DNA of 64,000 nucleotides from Clostridium sp. CF012 (GTDB taxonomy: Bacteria > Bacillota > Clostridia > Clostridiales > Clostridiaceae), in the NCBI RefSeq assembly GCF_018861755.1, contig NZ_JAHLEF010000011.1, forward strand, positions 1-64,000, in the 5' to 3' direction. The position numbers were made by a program, and so were the translations under genes. The notes below the pieces were generated by a model. The model searched no databases. It was not told where the DNA came from and worked only from the letters and a program-made list of their open reading frames with translations. This document shows, piece by piece, positions 26,520 to 36,315 of the stretch (the first letter of the stretch is position 1; each line of letters starts with the position of its first letter).

Positions 26520-28001
26520 TTATCCGGTGTTTTTCATAGGAAGCCCAATTGTTATCTTTGTGCCAATTTCTGGTCTGCTTTCAACTATAATGGAGCCGTT
26601 ATGCTTGCCAATAATCCATTTTGCTATAGATAAACCAAGTCCTGTTCCACCACTTTCTTTTGTTCTTGACTTATCACATCTATAAAATCTATTAAAAATA
26701 TAGGGAAGATCTTCTTTAGAAATACCTATTCCTGTATCTGTAATTTCAATCATTAGATTCTTCTTTTTAATATAACTATTTAACACAATACTTCCACCCT
26801 TAGGCGTATACTTTATGCTATTATCTATGAAAACTCTCAGTGCTTGCTTAAGAAGTTTTTTATCAGCATAAATAGAAGCTTGCTGATTTAGAACAGTTTT
26901 AATTTCATGGGAAGTATCAATTAGTTTTGTTTCCTTTATAATTTCAGCTACTAGGTCATTAATATAAAAACTTGTTTTTTCGATTTTTTGTGTATTCTTA
27001 TCACTTCTTGCAAGAAATAAAAGCTTTTCTACTAACTGTTGCATATCGCCCGCTTCGCTCTTAATAGCAGTTATAGATTCCTCTAATACTTCTTTATCAT
27101 CTTTTCCCCAGCGGTACAACATATTTGCATAGCCTTGAATTACAGCTATTGGGGTTCGAAGCTCATGAGAAGCATCCGATACAAATTGGTTTTGCTGTTC
27201 ATAGGAAGTTTGAATACCATCCAGCATTTTATTAATAGTTTCAGCTAAATCCTTTAGTTCATCATGGGAAATACTAACATTTAATCTAGTATCTAAGGCA
27301 TTAATTGAAATAGCTTTTGTGATTTTTGTCATGTCTTTAATAGGTAGAAGCATTTTTTTACTGGCTTTAGATCCAGCACCTAATGTAACCATTAAAGAGA
27401 ATATGTTTACAAAGAAAATAATTAAAGCAAAAATACCCCAATATTCATTTTCTTTTTTTAGGCTTTTAGAAAATTGAAGGAAAAAGGTTTTATTATTTTG
27501 GGTAAGCTTAGTACTAACAAAAATAAATTGCTGGTTTATTTCATTAATAACAGGATAAGTTGAGGTATCTTTATTAAAAGATACCTTTGTTTTATCCTTT
27601 TGGGTAGAATAAACTAGATTTTCACTTTTATCAAAAACACTTAAGGTCACATATTCTAAATTGGAAAAAATATTCACATTAAAATTCTGAATATCACCGT
27701 CTAATTTAGCATAATTAATAGCTACTGAACTATATCTAGTAAGTTCACCCCGAGCGTCGTTTAGTAGGAAAAAACGAAAACCTATAATTAAACCAACACT
27801 TAATAAAAACATTATAATAGAAAAAATCAGTGTATATACTGCAGTCATTTTAAAACTAATTGAAAATCTTAACCCTTTATGAATTGTGTTAGTTAGTTTC
27901 TTTAATAACTTTGGTATAAAAATAAGTGCTATTCTTATTGACCTTAAGAGAAATCGCAAATATTGCCATATAAGCTTAGAGATAAATTTAGAATTATTCA
28001 T
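26520..28001 (-). CDS. Sensor histidine kinase (OmpR-system partner)
   Basis: 493 residues. There is a basic N-terminal stretch, a first membrane segment near 50-75, an extracellular loop, and a second membrane segment near 185-205. A HAMP region follows, then the His box SDASHELRTPIAVIQGYANML near 275, N box FIDNSIKYTPKGG and G boxes DTGIGISKEDLP and GGTGLGLSIAKWI. The reading frame overlaps the response regulator by 8 bp. The signal is unknown. Confidence 0.93.
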   Translation of the reverse strand: MNNSKFISKLIWQYLRFLLRSIRIALIFIPKLLKKLTNTIHKGLRFSISFKMTAVYTLIFSIIMFLLSVGLIIGFRFFLLNDARGELTRYSSVAINYAKLDGDIQNFNVNIFSNLEYVTLSVFDKSENLVYSTQKDKTKVSFNKDTSTYPVINEINQQFIFVSTKLTQNNKTFFLQFSKSLKKENEYWGIFALIIFFVNIFSLMVTLGAGSKASKKMLLPIKDMTKITKAISINALDTRLNVSISHDELKDLAETINKMLDGIQTSYEQQNQFVSDASHELRTPIAVIQGYANMLYRWGKDDKEVLEESITAIKSEAGDMQQLVEKLLFLARSDKNTQKIEKTSFYINDLVAEIIKETKLIDTSHEIKTVLNQQASIYADKKLLKQALRVFIDNSIKYTPKGGSIVLNSYIKKKNLMIEITDTGIGISKEDLPYIFNRFYRCDKSRTKESGGTGLGLSIAKWIIGKHNGSIIVESRPEIGTKITIGLPMKNTG

Positions 28002-28677
28002 CTTTTAAAAGATATCCCACCCCTCGCAGCGTATAAATAAATTTCCTGTTGAATCTATCATCTATTTTACTTCTTAAATATCTAATGTAAACATCTACTA
28101 CATTAGTATCACCCATATATTCATAGCCCCATACTACATCTATAATTTTATTTCTAGTAAGAACAATATTTTTATTTTCAATTAGGTATTTAAGTAGATC
28201 AAATTCTGTTTTAGTTAGTTCTATAGAGTTAGTTTTAAAGGTAACCATATGTCCATCTAAGTCTAAGGACAATTCTCCTACAGATAATATATTAGTGATT
28301 TCTTTAAATACAGGTGCTTTTTTTAAGGCTGTTCTTATTCTTGCTAGTAATTCCTCAATAGCAAAAGGCTTAGTCATATAGTCATCTGCACCTATGTCAA
28401 GACCCATAACTTTATCCATTATCTCATCTTTCGCGGTAAGCATTATAACTGGAACGGCAGACACTTGTCTTAGTCTTCTTAATACTTCGAGACCGTTTAG
28501 TGAAGGTAGCATAACATCAAGAATTATTATATCAAAAATCTCGTTAATGGCTCTATATAAACCCTCACGTCCGTCATGAGATTGATAAACGCTATACCCC
28601 TCATAGGTTAATTCCAATTCAAGAAATCGTGCTATTTTTATTTCATCCTCAATTATTAAAATTTTTTGTCCACTCAT
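27994..28677 (-). CDS. Response regulator, OmpR/PhoB family
   Basis: 227 residues. The receiver has IIEDE, phosphoacceptor Asp 54 in ILDVMLPSLNG, and MTKPFAIEELLARI. The winged-helix effector has ELTKTEFDLLKYL and DVYIRYLRSKID. ATG 28677 begins at the usual MSGQKILIIEDE; longer upstream extension would run into the leader hairpin and is rejected. First gene of the two-component operon. Confidence 0.94.
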   Translation of the reverse strand: MSGQKILIIEDEIKIARFLELELTYEGYSVYQSHDGREGLYRAINEIFDIIILDVMLPSLNGLEVLRRLRQVSAVPVIMLTAKDEIMDKVMGLDIGADDYMTKPFAIEELLARIRTALKKAPVFKEITNILSVGELSLDLDGHMVTFKTNSIELTKTEFDLLKYLIENKNIVLTRNKIIDVVWGYEYMGDTNVVDVYIRYLRSKIDDRFNRKFIYTLRGVGYLLKDE

Positions 28678-28712
28678 ATATACATTAACCCCCAAAATAT
28701 ATTTTATCAACC

Positions 28713-28778
28713 ACCCAACTCTCGCACATGATTTTTCTAAGCAGTACATAGGAAAAGTATGTGCGAAAGTTGGGTTAA
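28713..28778 (-). promoter_or_regulatory. Long imperfect hairpin in the leader of the two-component operon
   Basis: ACCCAACTTTCGCACAT on the minus strand pairs with ATGTGCGAGAGTTGGGT 32 nt later, about 17 bp with one G-U pair. No T run follows, so it is not a plain terminator. It ends some 36 nt before the regulator's start. Confidence 0.55.
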
Positions 28779-28856
28779 TAACCATAGGTTTATTATATAT
28801 TATTTTATATATAATTGCAGACAATCCGCTTTATATTGTTACTGTTATAAAAAAAC

Positions 28857-28881
28857 AACCTACATAGTTAAAATGTAGGTT
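28857..28881 (-). terminator. Terminator of the DUF4342 gene
   Basis: AACCTACAT and ATGTAGGTT form a stem; on the minus strand GTTTTTTT follows. Confidence 0.85.
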
Positions 28882-28889
28882 ACTAGGCA

Positions 28890-29351
28890 TTATTCAGTTT
28901 TCATTTCTTCTGTAATTTTTGTAGTTACCTTATTTATAGCAACGGACATTTTATCGAAAATTTTGTTTACTTCTAGATCTTCACTATTTTTCTTTTGAAT
29001 TCTTATTTTATGGTTAGTTGCTAGTGCAAGTATTATGGCTACAATTGCTAAGGGAGTAGCTGCTATAGATATTATAACACCTAGCGTTACAGAAATATTT
29101 AATACAACATTATCATCCTTTTTAACTATTAATTTTGTTTCGTTGCCTTTTTTAATAAGTTTTTTTACACTCTTAAAGAATTTACTCTCGCTAGAAGATA
29201 ACTCCTCTGGTTTAATCTTGTTTTGTTTTTCAAGATATACTAGTGCTTCTATAAGGTTTCCTGCATTTTGTTCTAAGGCGTTTTTAGCATCCTCATAGCT
29301 TACATTAGCTCTTTTTCTTAACTCATCAATTTGTTCTAAATTTATTGACAT
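28890..29351 (-). CDS. UBA-like plus DUF4342 membrane protein
   Basis: 153 residues. An N-terminal UBA/EF-Ts-like three-helix domain (IDELRKRANVSYEDAKNALEQNAGNLIEALVYLEK) is followed by a charged linker, then a DUF4342 part with one hydrophobic segment (LGVIISIAATPLAIVAIILALATN) and a basic/amphipathic tail. The role is unknown. AGGAGG precedes ATG. Single-gene unit. Confidence 0.8.
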   Translation of the reverse strand: MSINLEQIDELRKRANVSYEDAKNALEQNAGNLIEALVYLEKQNKIKPEELSSSESKFFKSVKKLIKKGNETKLIVKKDDNVVLNISVTLGVIISIAATPLAIVAIILALATNHKIRIQKKNSEDLEVNKIFDKMSVAINKVTTKITEEMKTE

Positions 29352-29496
29352 TTAAATTCCTCCTAATTTTTATTTGGGTTGTATAAGAATTATTTGTTTT
29401 CTATGTTTTTATTATATAATGCACGTATTAAAGCATTATTAGTAGGAGATTAGAATTGCATTAGAAATTTCTTTACTCAAGTAATATAAACAAAAG

Positions 29497-29541
29497 AAAA
29501 TAGTTCTTAATTTGATTTAATATCTCATTAAGAACTATTTT
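29497..29541. terminator. Bidirectional hairpin terminator
   Basis: AAAATAGTTCTTAA pairs with TTAAGAACTATTTT across 17 nt, downstream of tag. Confidence 0.8.
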
Positions 29542-29583
29542 ACTATTTTTGTTGAATGAAAGGGTTACTCATTTTCACCACAA

Positions 29584-30159
29584 TTATTCACTCTTAACTG
29601 TCAAGTCATCAGTGTATCTAAAGCAGCTTGTAATATGGTCATTTATTATGCCTATAGCTTGGAGATGGGCGTACGTTATGGTTGAACCCAAGAACTTAAA
29701 ACCACGTTTTTTTAAATCCTTGCTAACCTTATCCGACAATTCAGAGGTTGCGGGCACATTTGTAATACTATCCCAATGGTTAATTATAGGACTATTATTC
29801 ACGAAACCCCATATGTAAGCGTCAAAGCTACCAAATTCCTCTTGAATTTTAATAAACCTTACAGCATTATTTATAGAAGCGGCTATTTTAAGTTTATTCC
29901 TAATAATGCCTTCATTTTGTAAAAGCTCTATTATTTTTTCACTATCGTATTGTGCTACTTTATTAAAATCAAAATCATCATAGGCTTTTCTATAGTTTTC
30001 TCTTTTTCTAAGTATGGTAATCCAGCTAAGTCCTGCCTGAGCAGATTCAAGGATAAGAAATTCAAAATGTTTTCTATCTTGATGAACGGGTACCCCCCAT
30101 TCCTCATCATGGTATTTCATATAAAGTGGGTCAATTCCACACCAATCGCATCTATTCAT
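29584..30159 (-). CDS. tag: DNA-3-methyladenine glycosylase I
   Basis: 191 residues. Starts MNRCDWCGIDPLYMKYHDEEWG, with the zinc Cys 4 and His 17, then SAQAGLSWITILRKRENYRKAY with the conserved base-pocket residues, and ends with the second zinc pair in HITSCF. It removes 3-methyladenine from alkylated DNA. AAGGGGTG precedes ATG. Stands alone. Confidence 0.95.
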   Translation of the reverse strand: MNRCDWCGIDPLYMKYHDEEWGVPVHQDRKHFEFLILESAQAGLSWITILRKRENYRKAYDDFDFNKVAQYDSEKIIELLQNEGIIRNKLKIAASINNAVRFIKIQEEFGSFDAYIWGFVNNSPIINHWDSITNVPATSELSDKVSKDLKKRGFKFLGSTITYAHLQAIGIINDHITSCFRYTDDLTVKSE

Positions 30160-30231
30160 TTTCTACACCCCTTTCAAATGTTTTTAAATTATTTACAATT
30201 ATTATTAACAAATACCCTTACTATATAATAT

Positions 30232-30266
30232 TATAATATATAATATAGATTATATTATATATTATA
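30232..30266. repeat. All-AT perfect 16-bp inverted repeat
   Basis: TATAATATATAATATA (30232-30247) and its exact inverse (30251-30266) with a 3-nt loop. It is between the divergent tag and Cys-rich genes. It may extrude a cruciform; function unknown. Confidence 0.7.
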
Positions 30267-30472
30267 ACCCATTTGTAAAACTAATTGTAAATTTATAATA
30301 AACACCATCTTAATTATGAATCTGATTTATTAGTACATATATCAACGTATAAACTTATATTCGCAATATATTCAAGTGATATATGTATCCTTAAAAGTCA
30401 TAAATAACTTATAAATCAGTATTAGTGTGTATTGTTATGTTGTAAATTTATACAAAAAAGGAGTTTTATAAA

Positions 30473-30853
30473 ATGAGTAAAGATGAAAAAGATAATAAAC
30501 TAAATTGTTCAAGAAATAATAACAATGAATGTGATTGTGATTTATGCTCTACTGTTAATGTAGATCCAGTAGATATAGAAAAACATGGTGCCAAATTATT
30601 GACCACAAGAATACAAGTAAATAACGTATGTTTTGGAAAAACCGTATCAGTTGCATGCATTATATATGATAATTCTCATAGAATACTTGCTTTTAGAGGT
30701 TTTACTACCAGGCTATGCAAAGAAGATGCATGTGCTAATAATGCATGTGGTACTATTACTCGTAAACTAGTGTTTGTGCTACCGGCTGATATTGAAGACC
30801 CAGAAGATTTAGATATTCGTTGTGCTGCAAATTATATATATCCTTGTGAGTAA
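30473..30853 (+). CDS. Cys-rich small protein, unknown function
   Basis: 126 residues with eleven Cys. They cluster near the start (CDCDLC) and near residues 82-92 (LCKEDACANNACG), and one is at the C terminus. There is no signal peptide or membrane segment. Middle part VNNVCFGKTVSVACIIYDNSHRILAFRGF looks like a beta-rich domain. Cys-rich soluble proteins of this size in clostridia are often spore-coat or exosporium parts; that is a guess. AAGGAG precedes ATG. Own terminator follows. Confidence 0.65.
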   Translation: MSKDEKDNKLNCSRNNNNECDCDLCSTVNVDPVDIEKHGAKLLTTRIQVNNVCFGKTVSVACIIYDNSHRILAFRGFTTRLCKEDACANNACGTITRKLVFVLPADIEDPEDLDIRCAANYIYPCE

Positions 30854-30870
30854 AATAAGTATTTACCTAT

Positions 30871-30906
30871 AGAAAGGGATAATGAAGACATTCATTATTC
30901 CTTTCT
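30871..30906 (+). terminator. Intrinsic terminator
   Basis: AGAAAGGGATAATGAA pairs with TTCATTATTCCTTTCT around GACA. Confidence 0.85.
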
Positions 30907-31063
30907 TATTTAAATTAGGCACATGCAAATAAATAAATTTGTCCTATATTAAAATTTATAATAGAAATTATGTAATTAATCATGGTATAATATAAACTTA
31001 TGAATTGAAAATATATTTAAGTTATGCTTAAAAATTATATATGAAACAAGAGAGGAAGTTAAA

Positions 31064-32509
31064 ATGAGTAACGTAAAATTTGAGGAATTTAATATTAGTG
31101 AAGAGATAATAAAAGCAATTGTTAATTTAGGGTATATAAACCCTTCAGAGGTGCAAGCTGCAGTAATACCTATAGCTCTAAAAGGTAAAGATATCATAGT
31201 AAAATCACAAACAGGTAGTGGAAAAACAGCAGCTTTTGCTATTCCACTTTGTGAAAGTGCAGATATAGAGGAAACAGAGCCTCAAGCACTAATATTAACT
31301 CCTACTAGAGAACTTGCCCTTCAAGTAAGTCAGGATATAACACAAATCGGTAGGTATAAAAAGATTAGAGCTATAGCTGTTTTTGGAAAACAACCTATAG
31401 CAATGCAAGTAAAACAGTTAAAGCAAAGGGTGCACGTAGTAGTTGGTACGCCTGGAAGAACCTTAGATCATATCGAAAGAGGTACTATTAATCTAGCTAA
31501 GGTGAAATATTTAATATTAGACGAAGCAGATGAAATGCTTAGCATGGGATTTATAGAACAAGTAGAAGAGGTTATTAAGGCTGTTCCTAAAAATAGAGTT
31601 ACTATGTTATTCTCAGCCACAATACCAGAATCTATTGAAGCAATTTGTATTAAATACATGGTGAATCCCGTTAAAATAGAAATAAACCCTGAGAATTTAA
31701 CCGTTGATAAAATTGATCAAGTTTGCTATGAAGTAGAGGAAGATAAGAAATTCAGTGCGCTTAAAAGAATACTTTATATTGAAAGTCCAGATTCTTGCAT
31801 AGTATTTTGTAGAACAAAAGAAAATGTTGATGCAATAACTGCTCAAATGAAAAATCGTTATTATTCATGTATTAAGATACATGGAGGAATGCTTCAAAAT
31901 GATAGATTAGATGCAATGGAAAGATTTAAAAAAGGTGAATTTAGATTCTTAGTGGCTACAGATGTTGCTGCTAGAGGAATTGATGTGGAAAACATAACTC
32001 ATATTATAAATTATGATTTACCACTAGAAATAGGTAATTACGTGCATAGAATCGGTAGAACAGGACGTGCCGGAAAAAAAGGAAAAGCTATAACCTTTGC
32101 CACTCATTATGAAAATAAATTTTTAAAAGCAATACAGCAGTATATTGGTATGGAGATACCTAAAGCGGTAGTTCCATCTAAGGAAGAATCAGAGCCGTAC
32201 AGACAGGCATTTTACGAAAAACATGATACTAAGCCTATTCTTAAAAAGACTAAAGCATCTAATTTTAGCAGTGATATAATGAAATTGTATCTCAGTGCAG
32301 GTAAAAAGAAAAAGATAAGAACTGTAGATATTGTAGGAACTATTTGCAATATTGAGGGAGTAAGTGCTGAGGATATAGGAATTATAGATATTCAAGATAA
32401 TTTCTCTCATGTAGATATTATGGGAGGAAAGGGCACGCTAGTATTAGAAACCCTTAAAAATGGGACAATAAAGGGAAAAGCTATTAGGGTAGAAAAAGCA
32501 AATAAATAG
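31064..32509 (+). CDS. dbpA: DEAD-box RNA helicase, DbpA-like
   Basis: 481 residues. The Q motif, [11 protein letters not shown] (I), PTRELA (Ia), GTPGR (Ib), LDEADEML (II), FSATIP (III), ARGID (V) and [10 protein letters not shown] (VI) are all present. The C-terminal domain (about 405-480; [32 protein letters not shown]) is the DbpA RNA-binding fold, which in relatives targets 23S rRNA helix 92. Acts in 50S assembly. GAGAGGAAG precedes ATG. Monocistronic, with a terminator. Confidence 0.92.
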   Translation: MSNVKFEEFNISEEIIKAIVNLGYINPSEVQAAVIPIALKGKDIIVKSQTGSGKTAAFAIPLCESADIEETEPQALILTPTRELALQVSQDITQIGRYKKIRAIAVFGKQPIAMQVKQLKQRVHVVVGTPGRTLDHIERGTINLAKVKYLILDEADEMLSMGFIEQVEEVIKAVPKNRVTMLFSATIPESIEAICIKYMVNPVKIEINPENLTVDKIDQVCYEVEEDKKFSALKRILYIESPDSCIVFCRTKENVDAITAQMKNRYYSCIKIHGGMLQNDRLDAMERFKKGEFRFLVATDVAARGIDVENITHIINYDLPLEIGNYVHRIGRTGRAGKKGKAITFATHYENKFLKAIQQYIGMEIPKAVVPSKEESEPYRQAFYEKHDTKPILKKTKASNFSSDIMKLYLSAGKKKKIRTVDIVGTICNIEGVSAEDIGIIDIQDNFSHVDIMGGKGTLVLETLKNGTIKGKAIRVEKANK

Positions 32510-32547
32510 TAATTACTATCTACCTTTAGTGGATACATGTAATGAAC

Positions 32548-32580
32548 GATAAGGCAGATAGGTATATTATCTGCCTTATC
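32548..32580 (+). terminator. Intrinsic terminator
   Basis: GATAAGGCAGATA pairs with TATCTGCCTTATC around 7 nt. Confidence 0.82.
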
Positions 32581-32737
32581 TATTGAAGAAAAATAACTAA
32601 TGATTATTTGAAAAAATTAATATGGTTTATATTGAGAATAAAATGTTTACATGTTACAATAATATAAGATTTTACTAAAATTATATATAAAAAATTATGT
32701 TATTTTGTAAAAATTCGTTGAGAAAAGAGGGGTTCTT

Positions 32738-33529
32738 TTGAATATTGTAATCGTTGGCGCTGGCACAGGTGGGTGTGAAATATTAAGTTCACTAATTCAT
32801 TTAGAAGATATAAAAATTGAAATGATTATTGACAAAAATTTAAATGCTCCAGGAGTGGAATTGGCTAAGACTTTGAAAATTGCTTTTTCGCAAAATGTAG
32901 AAGATATTAATGCAAACAAAACAGATATTATTATTGAAGTTACTGGTAATGAGAATTTAAGAAACATTTTAAAAGAAAAGTTCGAAAATAAATGCACAAT
33001 AATTGATTCAAAATCAGCGCTTTTGTTGAGTATGCTAGTTAAAAAGGATGCACAGAGAGTTGAAAAAATAAATAAAGACATAAACATTATTAAAGGCACT
33101 TCAGAAATAATTCAAAGTGAATTAAATGATATATCTTCCTCGGTAAATAGTATTCACGATGTTAGTACTAATTTAATGAACTCAATAAATTTATCTAAAC
33201 AACATATAGCAGAAAGCGATAAGATTATTAAGTATTTTAACGATATATCCAAACAAACAAAAATTTTAGGAATTAACGCATCTATTGAGTCAGCGAGAGC
33301 CGGAGAACATGGTAAAGGTTTCTCTGTGGTTGCTATGGAAGTCCAAAAATTAGCAAACAACAGTGGAGAATTTGCAAAAGAAATAAACGTTATATTGACA
33401 AAATTATCAAAGGAAATAACAAATATAAATAGTGAAATTAACAATATTGATAAGCAATCTGGTATCCAAATAGCAGCATCAAAAAAAGTTAATATTGCTG
33501 TGAATAAATTAGTAGATGAAACTGCTTAA
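32738..33529 (+). CDS. Soluble chemoreceptor-like protein: Rossmann domain fused to MCP signalling domain
   Basis: 263 residues without membrane segments. Residues 1 to about 115 form a Rossmann-type domain ([29 protein letters not shown]), as in NAD- or CoA-binding folds. The rest is a short methyl-accepting signalling hairpin with the tip [43 protein letters not shown]. It lacks the usual long methylation helices. TTG start with GAGGGG. Likely a cytoplasmic receptor that reads a nucleotide or redox state and signals to CheA. No che genes nearby. Confidence 0.85.
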   Translation: MNIVIVGAGTGGCEILSSLIHLEDIKIEMIIDKNLNAPGVELAKTLKIAFSQNVEDINANKTDIIIEVTGNENLRNILKEKFENKCTIIDSKSALLLSMLVKKDAQRVEKINKDINIIKGTSEIIQSELNDISSSVNSIHDVSTNLMNSINLSKQHIAESDKIIKYFNDISKQTKILGINASIESARAGEHGKGFSVVAMEVQKLANNSGEFAKEINVILTKLSKEITNINSEINNIDKQSGIQIAASKKVNIAVNKLVDETA

Positions 33530-33575
33530 TGATAATCTATCTTCTAGTATATGGATACTAATAAATAGTAGGTCA

Positions 33576-33618
33576 AACCAAGTTGGACATGCTGAAAGGA
33601 CAACTTGGTTTTTATTTT
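33576..33618 (+). terminator. Intrinsic terminator
   Basis: AACCAAGTTG pairs with CAACTTGGTT, followed by TTTATTTT. Confidence 0.85.
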
Positions 33619-33685
33619 ATGAATTAGAGGCTAATATTTCTAGTTTATCAAATTTGTAGTAAATATTTTTGAAAGGAGATGTGGC

Positions 33686-34675
33686 ATGAGCACAATGAGT
33701 CTTACAGAAATAATGGATAAAGCTATAGAAGCTTTAAAAAAATACATAAAAACAATAATTACTTTTAATCTTGCCTACGGGGTGCTGTGTTTTATTGGAA
33801 TCATTGGGGCAATTATTGTAGGAGGCGTTTTAGTAGCAATAGCTCTAGGACTTAATTTAAGCCCTGCACTACTTGTAATTCTTTCTTCAATAATAGGTAT
33901 AGGAATTTTTACTTTTATAATGAGTTTTAAGATAGGATTAATTAAGATATCTAGTCAAGAATTCTTGGAGGTTAGAATTTATGCAAGTCAGGCTGTTGGT
34001 GCCTCTTTTAAAAATTTTTTTGCGGTTTTAGGAGTTATATTAATGGAAATGGTATTATTTCTTCCTATTCTTGGCGTTTTTGCTGCTATAGGCTACGTAT
34101 TTTATAATAGATTACAGCAACCATTGCTATGGTTTGGAATGTATGATAACTATGGAATAAGTACAATAATTCTAATGATTATATTTGCATTACTTCTGAT
34201 TATATCTGTTCTAGCTTATATCACTATATTCTCTTTTTCATTTCATGCAGTGGCTTTAGAAAACAAAGGAGTCTTTGCTGCATTAAAACGTAGTTATAAT
34301 CTTATCAAAGGAGATTACTTTAAAATACTAGGATGTACTATCTTATTCAACTTAAGTGTATATGCAATTATATATTCCCTTCAAAGTTTTTTTGGAGTAG
34401 TGGCTAGCGTAGTTTTTATGATTTTAGAGTTCTTAAATATTCAACAGGATTTTATGAGCTTTGCTACTATGGCATATAATTATTCCTCATGGCCTATTAG
34501 CATTTTATCATGGCTAGTTATATCTCCCATAGGGACAATCATGTTAACCTACTTATATTATAACCAGAGATTTAAAAAAGAAGGCTATGATATTACACTA
34601 AGGCTTAATAAAATACAAAAGTGTGAAGAAAAGGAGCAGTTGTGTGAAAGTACTCAGTATAATGACTCCATCTAA
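33686..34675 (+). CDS. Polytopic membrane protein heading the DUF58/MoxR cluster
   Basis: 329 residues with six or so membrane segments (VLCFIGIIGAIIVGGVLVAI, VILMEMVLFLPILGVFAAI, IILMIIFALLLIISVLAYITI and others), and the segment ALENKGVFAALKRSYNLIKGDYFKILG that recurs in glycerophosphodiesterase-type membrane domains. Family function unknown. AAGGAGATG precedes ATG. Overlaps the next gene, so it is part of the same operon. Confidence 0.75.
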   Translation: MSTMSLTEIMDKAIEALKKYIKTIITFNLAYGVLCFIGIIGAIIVGGVLVAIALGLNLSPALLVILSSIIGIGIFTFIMSFKIGLIKISSQEFLEVRIYASQAVGASFKNFFAVLGVILMEMVLFLPILGVFAAIGYVFYNRLQQPLLWFGMYDNYGISTIILMIIFALLLIISVLAYITIFSFSFHAVALENKGVFAALKRSYNLIKGDYFKILGCTILFNLSVYAIIYSLQSFFGVVASVVFMILEFLNIQQDFMSFATMAYNYSSWPISILSWLVISPIGTIMLTYLYYNQRFKKEGYDITLRLNKIQKCEEKEQLCESTQYNDSI

Positions 34676-35315
34676 CAAAGAGTTTGATACAACCATTAAT
34701 AATATACTTCAAGGCTCTGAATATAAACATTTAAAAAATAATTTATTAGATTTTATTACAAAAATTAAGGAGAGTGTAAGTCAGTGGATAGTTAAAATGA
34801 TAAAAAAAACTATTTCAAACATATCATCTCCAGATTCTGTATCAAATAATTTAGCTAATATATTAACAATTATTGGATTATTATTGATTTTTATAATAGT
34901 GGTGATAATAATTGTAAAAGCATGCAAAACCTTTGAAAGAAAATCAAGAATTAAAGAGATTTTAGGAGAAAAAATCAGTAACAAAACCACTCCAAGCAGT
35001 TTAAGAAGTACAGCAAAGGAATTTGGAGAAAAGGGAGATTTTAGAGGAGCTATTAGATATGATTTTATTGCTATTCTGCTGCTCATGCATGAAAAGAATA
35101 TTATCTACCTTGATGAAACTAAAACCAATGAAGAAATTTATCAATATTTAAAGAAAAATAAATTTACTATGTCCTTAATATTTGAGTATATAATAAATGA
35201 CTTTAATTCATCCTGGTATGGGCATCAGGTTTATAATAGGGAAACTTATGATAAGGCTTTCCAAAACATTAATCTGATTTGGAATGAGGTGATAGCTTAT
35301 GAAGAAAAAAACTAA
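34644..35315 (+). CDS. DUF4129-domain membrane protein
   Basis: About 223 residues. One membrane segment near 75-95 (ILTIIGLLLIFIIVVIIIVKA), then the DUF4129 part GEKGDFRGAIRYDFIAILLLMHEKNIIYLDETKTNEE. In relatives this domain is the tail of transglutaminase-like proteins beside MoxR/DUF58. Start: GTG 34644 with AAGGAG 7 nt away; a GTG at 34623 has no site. Overlaps the previous gene by 32 bp and the next by 17 bp. Confidence 0.82.
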   Translation: MKVLSIMTPSNKEFDTTINNILQGSEYKHLKNNLLDFITKIKESVSQWIVKMIKKTISNISSPDSVSNNLANILTIIGLLLIFIIVVIIIVKACKTFERKSRIKEILGEKISNKTTPSSLRSTAKEFGEKGDFRGAIRYDFIAILLLMHEKNIIYLDETKTNEEIYQYLKKNKFTMSLIFEYIINDFNSSWYGHQVYNRETYDKAFQNINLIWNEVIAYEEKN

Positions 35316-36315
35316 TAAGGATTTAATATTATTTATTTTAATTGTTCCTGTATTCCTTTTTTTAGCCTTTTATATCTCTTATAGAATGGAAAAAAGCCAG
35401 CCCTCATATTCTGTAGTAAATAAGTCTAAAATGGGATATAGTGTGTTTTATGAAGCCTTAAAGCAACTTGATTATCCAGTGGAAAAAGCATTAGTGACCC
35501 TGAATGAGTACCAAAACAATAGTATACAGATAATACCACCTGGAGGAAAATTTAATATAAATAACCAGGAGGTAAAGCAATGGGTAGAAAAGGGTGGAAT
35601 ATTGATTTATCTTACCCCAGAGAGCGAGCCAAACATTGGATACGCAGCGCCAGTAGAGACAAAAGGGAATATAAAACAATATATATATCATAAGGGTAGA
35701 ATAATAAATGTTGATGCAGATTTTATGACAAATAAAACACTTATTAAAGATACTACTCCTGCATATGAACTACTTAAAGAAATAAGCAAATTATCCTATG
35801 AAAAAATATACTTTAACGAATCCTATTTGTTTTCAGCAGCTAGTACCAAATCACTGTGGGATGCAGCGCCTATAGAAATAAAATATATAATGTATCAAAT
35901 AATTATAGCTTTAGCAGCATTCTTTTATTATAAGGGAAAAGGGTTTGGAAAAAACATACCACTATATGAAGAGGTAGAAAGAAGTGAAAATGAGTACCTG
36001 TATTCAGCTGCTTCTGTTTATAGGCAAGCTAAATGTTATGATTTAATAGTGGATAACTATTATAAGAACTTTTTAAAAGGATTTGCGGGTGTGGGGAGTA
36101 GTGAAGACTGGTTAGAGTATTGGGAAAAAGAGAAGATACCATCTCTAAATCAAGCTAGAAGTGTTTATGAATTTATGAAATATAAAAAAAACAAAATTAG
36201 GCCAAAAGAATACATTAAAATAGTAACTATGATAGAACATCTTAATAATATTTTGGATAAAAGGAGCGATACGAATTGGAAAACCTTGAAAAAGACACTA
36301 CACGAAAACTTGTAG
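35299..36315 (+). CDS. DUF4350-domain membrane protein
   Basis: 338 residues. N-terminal membrane segment (LILFILIVPVFLFLAFYIS), then KSKMGYSVFYEALKQLDYPVEK, the usual DUF4350 opening, WVEKGGILIYLTPESE, and a second membrane segment near 195-212. The C-terminal cytoplasmic part is helical. DUF4350 proteins accompany MoxR/DUF58 and have a GATase-like fold. GAGGTG precedes ATG. Confidence 0.85.
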   Translation: MKKKTNKDLILFILIVPVFLFLAFYISYRMEKSQPSYSVVNKSKMGYSVFYEALKQLDYPVEKALVTLNEYQNNSIQIIPPGGKFNINNQEVKQWVEKGGILIYLTPESEPNIGYAAPVETKGNIKQYIYHKGRIINVDADFMTNKTLIKDTTPAYELLKEISKLSYEKIYFNESYLFSAASTKSLWDAAPIEIKYIMYQIIIALAAFFYYKGKGFGKNIPLYEEVERSENEYLYSAASVYRQAKCYDLIVDNYYKNFLKGFAGVGSSEDWLEYWEKEKIPSLNQARSVYEFMKYKKNKIRPKEYIKIVTMIEHLNNILDKRSDTNWKTLKKTLHENL

